Shown in pieces: positions 23,239 to 33,273 of a stretch of 64,000 nt of DNA (within the stretch, counting starts at the first letter, position 1; each line of letters begins with the position of its first letter). The translations under genes were made by a program, and so were the position numbers. This DNA is from Symbiodinium natans (taxonomy: Eukaryota; Sar; Dinophyceae; Suessiales; Symbiodiniaceae). The notes beneath the pieces are model-generated. The model was given only the letters and a program-made list of their open reading frames with translations. It made no database searches and was not told the DNA's origin. The stretch spans positions 187,154-251,153 of the forward strand of contig CAJNDS010002640.1 of the NCBI GenBank assembly GCA_905221605.1, given 5' to 3'.

Positions 23239-24929
23239 TCCTGTTGCGAGCCATCAACTCAAAGGTACAGCGCGGGCATAGAGCTTTTCGTGTGCAAGCA
23301 GCCATGACAGCCATGACGGTCGAGCGACCATGCGATGCGACGGCGTGGTTCGAGTCGGTTCCTCACCTGCTCTCCGAGCAGGAGTGGGAGGTGTCCGGGC
23401 GCATTGGGCAGTCCAGCCTGTCCCACTGCCGCTGCCCTTGGGGGGGTCACTTGTTGAGGCTCTCTCTGAGTGGTATTCATGTGCAGAACGCGGACACCAG
23501 AAGTCTGCTGCTTAGACCGGAGACCAGGGCAAAGCATGAAGCCCAGCTGCCGCTTGGAGGGCGCATGGAGCTGCTCGAGCTTCTGGCACCGGGTGATACA
23601 CTCGTGAGGCAGCCTGCCTCCTGGGGACTTCTGCAGCTGTGCAGCTTGGTCTTTGGGAATGCTGGGGCTTCGGGCATCGGTTTGCCAGAGCTCTCCGCCC
23701 CCATCGTCAGTCGGCAGAGGCTGTACCGCGCTTGGCCAACAAATGAAGACACCACCCTCATGTTCTCCAGAAATGAAGCTGACCCTGCTGATGCCCTACT
23801 GATCTGCCGCCCACAAGGAGCCGAGCACGTCGGGCTTGTCGGCGTTTTCAGTGTTTCCGAAGACAAGTTTGACCAGTGGATGTCGACCCATCATGCCTTG
23901 TTGCTTGAGTCCGCCATCTCCACAGCGACGCGGTTCTTGAACCGGCCGGGGATTACCCAGTTGCGTGCCTTTGACGCGAACATGTACACTGTGCTGAGCG
24001 TCCACAGCTGCAAACGCGGCCCGCCGCTGCTGCCACTGGCATCCGGTTCTGCTCAGAGAGCCGATGTCGTCATCAAGACAGATGAGCGAAGTCAGCTTGG
24101 CGCATGGGCTCGCATGCCTTTGTGCTCGGATGGGAAGTTTCGCTTGGTCGACTTTGTCAAGCAGTTTGCAAAGAATCTGGGTATGAGCTTGCAGGCCTAC
24201 AGCTCGCTGGATGGCCAGAGGTTGGTTCACTACCAGTGCGTGGTGAAGCGTGAGGAGTGGGATCGTGTCCGAGAGCAATTTCAAGAAGCATTCCTGGTTC
24301 AGAAACGAGCCTACCGCCGCGCCAATGGTGGATCATGTGCTCCTTGTCTTGCAGCAGATGCCGAGCCTCGGTTCGCTCCAGATGCGAGACGTGCAGGGCT
24401 GTGCAATCAGATTCGGCTCAATGCGCACAAGCCAGCACAGCACAAGACAGTGGTGCGACGCACTTTCATCGAAGTCGCAAGTGACGACGACAGTACGGAG
24501 GATGAGATGGTGATCATTCAGGAGAGGTCCAACCGGCGGGCCAAGACTTTCCCTTCCCGATTGCCGACATCCTCAGACTCATCGGATCAAGATCTTTAGC
24601 ATGCTTCAGTCAATGTCGTGCCTGCAGACGAAGCCTGATTGTCTAGTGTGTGAACGCAGAATTCGTTAGCCAGCAGGACGATGTGGTAGAAGAGTTGCCG
24701 GAATGCTTGCTGGATGTGCATGGCATATCCGCCTGCCCTCCGGTCATTGTACAGTCCCAACTTGGGCAGGCGAGCAGCTTCCAGTCGCTGCAAGTGTACA
24801 AGCTGACTGGCACGGTCGACCCCTCGACCGAGAGCTGTTTGTCAGCCATCCAGCTAAGTAGCGACTAAAGTGTCGATGCTTTGCTGATGAAAATCCTGTT
24901 GGCTCAGCATCAGTTGTTGCAGCCGGCTC
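23239..24929 (+). repeat. tandem duplication, copy 2
   Basis: Direct repeat of 21091-22781. Both edges are sharp: upstream only TTC-type microhomology is shared, and downstream identity stops after GCCGGCTC. Confidence 0.95.
23304..24599 (+). CDS. intronless unknown protein, duplicate copy 2
   Basis: 431 residues, identical in the coding region to copy 1 as far as I can see; the only coding difference I found is a synonymous change in a Ser codon near the end (TCC to TCA at 24581). Both copies are open over their full length, so neither is a visible pseudogene, which fits very recent duplication or ongoing gene conversion. Upstream of the ATG the duplicated sequence keeps the CAAG acceptor-like site, so this copy may be independently expressed. 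Confidence 0.78.
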   Translation: MTAMTVERPCDATAWFESVPHLLSEQEWEVSGRIGQSSLSHCRCPWGGHLLRLSLSGIHVQNADTRSLLLRPETRAKHEAQLPLGGRMELLELLAPGDTLVRQPASWGLLQLCSLVFGNAGASGIGLPELSAPIVSRQRLYRAWPTNEDTTLMFSRNEADPADALLICRPQGAEHVGLVGVFSVSEDKFDQWMSTHHALLLESAISTATRFLNRPGITQLRAFDANMYTVLSVHSCKRGPPLLPLASGSAQRADVVIKTDERSQLGAWARMPLCSDGKFRLVDFVKQFAKNLGMSLQAYSSLDGQRLVHYQCVVKREEWDRVREQFQEAFLVQKRAYRRANGGSCAPCLAADAEPRFAPDARRAGLCNQIRLNAHKPAQHKTVVRRTFIEVASDDDSTEDEMVIIQERSNRRAKTFPSRLPTSSDSSDQDL

Positions 24930-25040
24930 CTAAGCGGCTCATGCGGACACTGAGTTTCTCCTGGTTAGTCTGGTAAGAGCCAGCCAAAAAAGCTTGATCG
25001 GGCGGTCTCTGTTCTTTCTCGACATGTGATATTTGCTGTT

Positions 25041-27553
25041 GAGCCCAGTGTGGAGCTTCGACTGATTCAGGACGACATTGAAGCCGAAAACGAGGAGTTG
25101 AAGGCCGGTGCCTTGCAAAGGTTGCAGAGAAACCAGCACAGGACTGTTTCAAATTGTTTCTGCCCGCCGCACGGCGGTGACTCAGGAGCGGGTGCTTCAT
25201 TTGGAAGAGCGGCTGAAGCAGGCCCTGCACTGTACTCAAGCGGTTCGCAGAAGGAGGGCTCTCAGGATGGTAGCAGCTGTGGCAGACTCGATTGGAGTCT
25301 TGCTTGTGCTGCCTTCCCCTCATTTGCATGAGACAGGTCAAGTTGGAAGCTCACCGCCTGCAGCTGCAGGTCCAGGCAGGGGGATGAAACCATGACCGGA
25401 GAGCCCCAAAAAGGACGCCCTCGAAGCTGCGGCAAGGAGGAGGTGCATGCTCAGAACAGCTACAAAGATGCCCTGATGCATGTCCGGCACTCGAGGCAAG
25501 ACATGGTCTCAGTGAGTTGCCCATCGGTGCAAGGAGTCGGAAAGTCAACCAAACCAGGCAAACTTGCCCGCAAATCAACATCTCGGAAGGCCCACAGATT
25601 AGATGCCACCGCACCACTGTCCGAACTTTGTCAACCTGTGTCGAGCATCTCAGCAACAAAACTATATTAGCTCGCAGCGGTTTTCTACACCGAGGCCCAG
25701 CAGCAAGTTGAGACGGCACAGATGGAGACGGACATTCAACGGCGCAGGGTGGCAGACTTGCAGGAGCAGCAGGGAGCAGCAGCTTATATGCTGTCGGTGC
25801 ATGGTTGAGCAGGTTTGTGAGTCGGGTCTAAAGGCTCCGGCTGTCTGGGTTTCAGAATGCGCAGGCGGTTGGTTTGGCGATGCGCTCTAGCACTCAGCAA
25901 AGCAAGCAAGGCAAATATATCAGCCGCCAGACACATGCAGACACAGTGGAGCCTGCACTCCAAGCATTGCATCGAACGGCCAAGCAACTAGAAGTTTCTC
26001 GTCTGATGCTACATCCGATCCTGCCAAAGGTTCCAGCTACGTTGGATGACAACAGCCCACGGTTCCTGCGACCCTCAGATCTCGAAACCTCTGCCCAATT
26101 TGATTCCCTTAGGAGATGCTGGAGCAGATGGAGCTGGAGCTCAGCTTCGTGCGGGGCCCGTGGATTTGGCTTTGAATGGCTTTGAGCTTAGCCGTATGCG
26201 AATTGCAGGGAGGGATGTCAGAGGCCATCGAGAAAGGGCCCCATTGCGGACGCATGGTTTCGTGGCTGGATTTTTGTGGCTGGAGGGTTTTGGCCATCGT
26301 GCCGGCGGGCCTGTGGGGCTTTGTATCCCGGTTCGGCAGTTCATGTTCGGGGAGTGCCGGTTCGTTTCCAGCCTTGCGGGAAATGGATGAGCAGGGCTCA
26401 ACGCATAATACAGTATGAAGCTCGTGGTCCCTCAGACGATTCCGCTTTCATTCTTGATGTGCAGACGTGTCGTCAGGCAAAGATGGACACGGGCCCAAAG
26501 CCTGCGCAGGAGGCTGGCAAGGCAACGCACAGGGGTAATGCAGATGCCATTCTCTATGCCGCGCATCGCAGTCCTGGTGCGATGATGAATAGGGGATCTC
26601 GTCGGACTATTCCTTGTAAGCCAAGGGCATTCGTAGACAGCTTCTCGCCGGTTTTTGGTAGGTTTCCCGAGAGTAAATGGTGACTAGATGTCGAGCGGTT
26701 GGCAGACGACACGATGCTCCATCAACGAAAGTGGCAACACCTGTAGATACCTGTAGCCCTGTCAGACGCCGCAACAAGGCTCTCAGTCCTTCGGGTTCAA
26801 GGCCCTCCTTAAGTTGCCCGAACAGGGTTAGTGTTTGCAGCAGTCTTGCAGCTGGAGAAGCTGCGAGGTGGCCACCCCCGAGACTGCTGAGTGCGCCCTG
26901 CACTTGCACACCGCTTCGTTTTATAAGATACGACTCTTGCTTGCCATGTCTGCTTTAGAAATGCTTTTGGAGCGTAAGTGGTAAGACCAGGCAGTCGAGA
27001 CCGCACAGAAATCAAGCATCACCAAGCAGAAATGCAATTCGCGAATTTTGTGCAGCAGGTTTGATGGACCCCGTGTTGGGAGGCTTAGTGTGACGGAGGA
27101 GGCCGCTGCTTTTTGTCGCTCGCATGGAGCTGTGCCGGTGACTGTGTCAAACGTAGATGCCGCATCAGACGTCATGTTCACCATGCCGTCCTCGTTTGCA
27201 AACGATATACCCAGCGTTTGCCTCAGCATCTTACGTTCCTTCTCCATCTCCGCTCAGGCGGACCATCTCGCCAATCAGCTTGTCCAAGGCTGCAGATCGT
27301 CGTGCACAGCAGTTCTTGTTGTGGCTGATCTTTCCACCAATGGCACCGCAAGTCCAAGTGATCTGATTCTTCCAGATAGCAGTGTCGTTTGACAAAGTGG
27401 TTTGTTCGCCAGGCCCGAACGAAGGAAGTCCAGTGGCCCCAGAGACTCTCGAGCGGGCAGTGAGGTGCATTGCTTGAATTCTCCGTCCTGGCTTTCCACG
27501 ACGACTTGTTGAAAATTGGACCCTCTCGTAGGCAACGTAGGCAACATTTATAC

Positions 27554-27646
<93 letters not shown>

Positions 27647-30600
27647 AAGAATCCCCTATACGAAGGACGGACCAAACGTGACAGATTCTAGCAGGCTTAT
27701 TCGGCACAACCTGCTCATGCAGCGCAAGCTCTCCGGCTTGTTGGAATGGCGTTCAGAGGCAGGAGGGCACGCTCATGGCGAGTCGACCGACATGATTCGA
27801 CCTCTGTTGCTACGTAGGCATGACTCATTGTCCTTGCAGCTGCTCTTCGAGGATGTTTCCATCTAATTCCGCCTTCAACATATCCAGCAATGTAGGTCAC
27901 TGTGAGCAAGCTGCAGACGGAGATCGACCACGAGGCTAACAACACATGTCTCCTCTGCGGGTTGTTCGAATGGGCTGCAAGTATGCTGGGGCGGTTTTCC
28001 TCGCAGAGTTTCTGCAACTTCAATCTTGCCATGGTGCAGTGCTTCGGGATGGTTGGCTTGGGTGTTGAGGCCGGTTTGGTGCAACAGCTTCGCGCACGCG
28101 AGTCGAGGATGGGAGGCCTTGGAGTGACGCTGTTGGAATTCGTACATTGGAATCCCAACCTCTGTTGCAATGAAGCGGGAATTACTTCCGCTGTCCGGGG
28201 AAGGAGGTTTCTGAAGCGCGGTCCTTCGACCTGTCAGGCAGGCCTTCCACGACTTCGTCTTCTGTCCAGGCGGCATGCCGCTGGTACTTTCCAAGCGCCA
28301 TATTAAAGCCAAAAGTTTGTGTGCGTGCATGTGTGTGTGTGTGTGTGTGTTTCTTGACAAAGGGCATCTTCAGGCAAGAACCAAATATACCAGACATCCC
28401 ACCTTCTCCCCCTCACCCCCTGCTCGGGCAGCTTGACAACTCTTTTCGGGTTGAATGTGTTCGCGCGCCTGCTCGAGAGCACCGATGTCTCCTACAATCC
28501 TGAGAGCTCTGGTGTGGGGATGGTGGGTGAGTAGCACATAGTAGCACTTTGTTGATCCCCAGGAGCTCTTGAGCTCGGCATTCCCGACAGTGCTGAAGGT
28601 TGAACCCTGAGGGAAACTCGATCCAACGGGCTCTTGAGCCTCATAGATGCCTCAGTTCCTACTTTTCGCCTAAGAACCCCCAAAAAATTCCCTTATTGCC
28701 CTTACAGGGAATTCTTTATTTTCATTGTGTTTTTATATTTTTTTGGGGTTCTTAAGCAAACAGTGGGTTCAGATTAATATCGGCGAAGCACTGGGATCTG
28801 CAAAAGCTGTCGGGCAGTGTTTCCGGTGTCGCTTCGTTGATGACGGCTGAGTATCTTGAGCTAACATCGATGTTGCACATTGCTTTCAGGTTGGAGCCGG
28901 TATCTCACAAGTGAATCTACATTTTTTGTTCTAGTTTCTGCACGTAGTTCGCATATATAAGCGACCTAGAGTACTGCATGATTGTCATGCGGAACCGCAC
29001 CACAATTTCATCGATTGTCTTTTGTTGTCACTCGCTCGGACTCAGCTGATGCTCGGTCACCTCATTCTCTTCGTAAGAGGAAGCTGCTAGGATTGTTGAA
29101 ACTAGCTCTTTACCTGTACAGCTGCATTACATATGTTATGCCCCAGGCACGCAGCTACTTCCTAAACCCTAAACCCCAAACCCCAAACCCCAAACCCCAA
29201 ACCCTAAACCCTAAACCCTAAACCCTAAACCCTATAAACCCTAAACCCTAAACCCTCCACCCACAAAGCCAAAAAGAACCCTTCAGAAGGCCGAGCTGGA
29301 AGACCTCCGGCTGCAGTGCGCTGAGCTGGAGCGACCCTTCAGCCGCAAGAGATGGGGGGGGGGCCCTTCTCTCCATGTGTTGGATTTCTTTTCCAGGGAC
29401 CTTGGGCAGCTGATGGGTTTAGGGTTTAGGGTTTAGGGTTTAGGGTTTAGGGTTTAGGGTGTTTAAGGGCTGGGCAGCTGCTGGTAGTTTAAGGGCGAAG
29501 AGAGTTGAGAGGTTTGGGGTTAGGGCGGCGATTGTGCGAGTTGAAGGGTTCCAGGCCCCGCTCGAAGTGTGAGAATAGACGGGGACATCAAGTCTCAAAG
29601 CTCATGGAAAATGCTTAGCCTTAGCCGGATATCCACTGCAGGACCGCAGTCAAGTGCTTTCAGAGTGCCTTTTGCAACCTCCCGAGGCCAGCTGCAAAAA
29701 GACTCCGACTCTGCGCTGGCTGAGCATGCACGGACCCCAGCCGGGAGGATTGGGTGCCCAGCCCGCCGATCAGCCAGCCTGGCAGAGAAAAGCAGGCCCA
29801 GCAAGGCCAAACTTCTGTCCAAGCGGCGTACGAAGCTTTTTTTTCAAACCGCTCTAAACTTAAACCATGCTTTTTTGCAGCTGCCACCACGAGGCCCGCT
29901 TCCGTGCCGAGCTGCGTGCAGAGACTGACGAGATGCGCTTGCACGAGGAGCCGAACAGGATTAGAGTTGGTCTTCGGTGTCCGTACGATGCCTTCCACCT
30001 CAACATACCTCAGCGACCCCTCCAAGTACTTGGGCACTTTACGACGCAAAGTCTGTGCGGCAACACATGGGCACTCATGTGCACTAGACAGAGGCAGTTG
30101 TTGGTGACAAGCACGCTGGAAGGACAAGAGCGCGGGCAACATCCACGAAGTGCAGGCCCAGACGCGGTCGGAAAAGCTTGGGTGACAGAGAGGCAAACTT
30201 CTGTGCAGGCCTTGGAGATGTCATTGGCAGAAGCCTGGCGAGCCGTTCGGCAGGCTCTGTTGCTGATGTCCTTTGCCTTCCTGGTGCCCCGACACTCCTG
30301 CAACATTTGCATCCTGCCGTTGCTCCCAGGAAAGCCAGCAGGCACGTGACATGCACGAGGAGGCAGTGCCCCATCCGTAAGCCTTAAAAACCATTGCGAA
30401 TGCATCGCTCAACCTGGCAGAGCGGCGTCGAGCAGCTCCAGCAGCAGATTCTGGCCGAGCAGCACCGATGCCAGGAGTTAGTTCCTGGGCTTCAGAGATC
30501 GATTGGGGGGTTAAAATGTCTGCAAGGAAGCTGTGGTGTCTCGCAGACATCTCGGACATGGCACATCTTGTGATTGTCTTCACAGCCAAGGAGAGTGCCT

Positions 30601-31600
30601 GTGAGAAGATGCCGCCGGCTTAACCTGAAGGGAAAAGTTCAGTTAGCACAGTGTCCCGTCCATTGCACAGAAGCCTTCCGAAAACCCACGAATCCAGCCT
30701 GACCGTGATTGTGGAAGCCCATAGTCCTGAAGGTCAATGGCAGCGAGTGAGGCAGAGGAAACAGCTTCACGGCTCCACAAGTTTGAGCAGGAGATGGCAC
30801 TGCAATGCCAGACACTGTGGCCTGGCTGCAACATGCCGCAACAGCATTGTCTTTCACTGTTTGTCGATGCCCTGCGCATACTGATTGCAGAAGCTAGCAG
30901 GAGCATGTCAGACTTGGCAAGCCTCCAGCGAGTCCCATTGCTGGCCGAGGAAAGATGAGAAAGCAGAGCTCTCAGCGAGCATGGCTGCATCCAGCACTCC
31001 GGAAGGCGCGTGCTTGGGCGCATTTGCTAGATTGATATGGGCCTGGCTTGTTGCAGACATTTGGAGGTCATGTCATGTCACGCAAGACTCACGAACAGCT
31101 GCCCGTAACGCTGGAGGCAGTGCAGCGGAGACAGCGAGTCTTCGTGCAGAGAGGCTGGAGACGAACATGAAGGTTCGAGATCTGGAACAGGACAGATAGT
31201 ACTGTGTGGACGGCCACATGAGCATACTTTCATGGAGCGAGAGATGCCAGAATGGCAGCCGAAACCTGAGGAGAACGAGATGCTGAGCCGTGTGCAAGTG
31301 GAGGACTCTCTCGGTGGCGGCGTTGTTTGAGTGGTTGAATTTGGCAGCAGTCGCATCACCTCGTCCACAGGAGCAAAGCTTCCGCGAAGAAGCTGTGCAT
31401 CGCCATGACCTCAACTATCTTTTGACGTTTACTTTTTTCCTTAAGTGATTTTAATGTTTTAGCGTCATAGATCTTCAGTATGCGTCTGAATTCTGAGAGT
31501 GCGGCCTTGAGTTCGGAAGCATTCGAGATTCCATATTCCATAGTGATCTGGAGTGGTCCGTAGTGATCTGTAAAGTGTCTAAGCTACTGAGGGAATTCAG
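25041..31600 (+). CDS. series of small coiled-coil exons, one or more genes
   Basis: Many short plus-strand segments bounded by AG and GT/GC sites encode amphipathic, Glu/Leu/Gln/Arg-rich helices. Examples are 25041-25104 (VELRLIQDDIEAENEELK), 25159-25266 (VLHLEERLKQAL), 25337-25376 (VKLEAHRLQLQVQ, GC donor likely), about 25686-25790 (VETAQMETDIQRRRVADL), 26113-26160 after CTTAG|G (EMLEQMELELSF), 26841-26867 (AVLQLEKLR), 27009-27058 (EIKHHQAEMQF), about 29287-29353 (AELEDLRLQCAELER), about 30430-30500 (VEQLQQQILAEQHR), about 31120-31197 (LRAERLETNMKVRDLEQD). Together they suggest a long coiled-coil protein whose final exon is 31601-32280. Phases were not all solved, and some segments may be decayed. 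No family is assigned. Confidence 0.42.
27554..27646. repeat. AGT trinucleotide microsatellite
   Basis: About 31 uninterrupted TAG/AGT units. They lie between candidate coiled-coil exons and so probably in an intron. Confidence 0.97.
29161..29257. repeat. interstitial telomere-like block, CCCTAAA orientation
   Basis: About 13 units of CCCTAAA with a run of four CCCCAAA variants and one CCCTATAAA. It lies directly left of the candidate coiled-coil exon at 29287. Confidence 0.95.
29415..29469. repeat. interstitial telomere-like block, TTTAGGG orientation
   Basis: Six TTTAGGG units followed by a degenerate one, opposite in orientation to 29161-29257 and about 160 bp away. The two blocks bracket one short exon-like segment. 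Confidence 0.95.
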
Positions 31601-32280
31601 AAGTGGAAGAATGGCAAACTCGATGCTCCGAACTGGAGGCTGGAGCGCAGAACGCAGGGAGCTTGCACGAGCAGCTGCAGCTGAAAGCCGAAGAGCTGAC
31701 GTCCGCTCTGGCGGACCTCGACGCTGCCAAGAAGAGCCAGCTGATGACTCAGGAGCTGGCAGAGTCGCTGGAGAAATCCTACAAGGCTCTCAAGGTGGAG
31801 TACACAACCTGCCAGGAGGAGCTCTCCGAAGTGAGGCAGCGTGTGCAGGAGAAGGAAGAGAAAGAACAGAACACCGGGGAGAAGCGGGAGGAGGCAGAGA
31901 AGGCGGAAAGGCGAGCTCCCACCGCCCGGATTTCGGGAGAGTCCAACTCCTTAGGGTCCACGGTGGCCGCGCTGCGGCGCGCCCGCGCCTCACTGGCAGG
32001 AGAGGCGCTGACTCCCCAGACAGCCCAGGCCCCTAAAGAACCTGCCAGTCCTTCGAGCCCTTCGAGCCCGCCGAAGGATGTGAGCGCGGGCTTGAAGGCC
32101 TTGCAGCGCCTCAAGGCGGCTGCGGCTGGCAAGCCCAAGGCAGACGCGTCTGCGGAGTCGCCATTGTCGCCTTCGGGTTCGAGAGCGGTCACCAGCCTCA
32201 TTGCGAATCGGAGCAAGGCAGGTCATCCACGTCAGTCAAAGGTCAACGATGGTCAACGCAGTGCAAGACTTAGCGGCTGA
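31601..32280 (+). CDS. 3' terminal exon of a coiled-coil protein
   Basis: Open from the TTCAG acceptor at 31599-31600 to a TGA at 32278. Residues 1 to about 115 form a continuous predicted coiled coil (for example LQLKAEELTSALADLDAAKK and KEEKEQNTGEKREEAEKAER). The rest is a Pro/Ala/Ser-rich, basic tail (SPSSPSSPPKD, LKALQRLKAAAAGKPKAD), probably disordered. No enzymatic motif is seen. It is the best-supported part of the exon series upstream and is probably cytoskeletal or scaffold-like, which is inference from helix content only. Confidence 0.65.
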
Positions 32281-33273
32281 CCAGTGTATGTTAGGTCCAT
32301 GAGTAGGTGGATATAAGTCCATGCATTCTGCCCTCCTCGCATGTTGAGACTCGCCAGGCCAACAGCCTCTGGCTGAAAGCGGCTCAAGCGACCGCAGATC
32401 CAGATGCAAAGGAGTCCTGAGAGTCAGCAGTTCGTGCTACATCCGCCCGGTCGAAGAAGTCGAAGAAGTACTACGCGGACCTGGCGTTTCCACTGGCCGT
32501 CTGAGTTTTACCTGATCTTACAACCTATTTCGTGGTCGTTCGGCAGGGCAATTGTCGTCAGCCATGTGACCTCTGAAAAAGAGCCAAGCGGAGGGCGAAA
32601 GTGAAGGAGTTGACGGACCTCACGAGCAGCCCGGAAACCAAGCACCGTAGAGACTTTGAAATTCAGGTATCCAACAGGTGGACCCCTGTGGATCCCTGCG
32701 GAGCGATGTGAGAGATGGCCCGCTCCTAGACGCGCGTTCTCTCCTTTCCTCCTTTGAGTTAATGACTCTTGGGCATAGGGGTGGTCGGCCGGCTGCTTGA
32801 AATTGGCTCTTGGGCTGAATGGCCAGGGTCTTGATTATTGATATTTGCCTCAGCCTGCCGAGTCCTGTGTCCTCTGACCATTGCGTGCGCCCGTCTCCTA
32901 CATGCATAGCAATATCAATCGAAGACGCGAAGAGAATCGAAGTGCTCGCACATGAGCTTGATCCTCTAAGATGCAACGGTCACAGCGGCCCAGGGTTTTG
33001 GTACCACCATGCCACTGCTTCTCCTGCTCGCTGGCGAAGCCAGTTGATCATCGAGAAGACAGGATCGATCTGCTAGTCTTGCGCACCTAGTTTGCCAGAG
33101 ACTTTGACCATTTCTTCGTACGAGGAGTAGCGGAAGCAAATGTAGATGTGAGATATGGAGCCAATACATGCCTGGGACCATCCACCTCAAGTGCCAACGT
33201 GACATTTTGGCTCAGTACTTTGTTTGCAGCGTCCAAAGACGACGCCACCCATCGCCCGTTGTGCATATTGTGC
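32281..33273. other. no supportable gene
   Basis: Likely the 3' flank of the coiled-coil gene and the 5' flank of the NYN gene. Overlapping short frames exist on both strands. A 12-base word CATTTTGGCTCA at 33203-33214 matches part of the dinoflagellate spliced leader (see findings). Confidence 0.5.
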
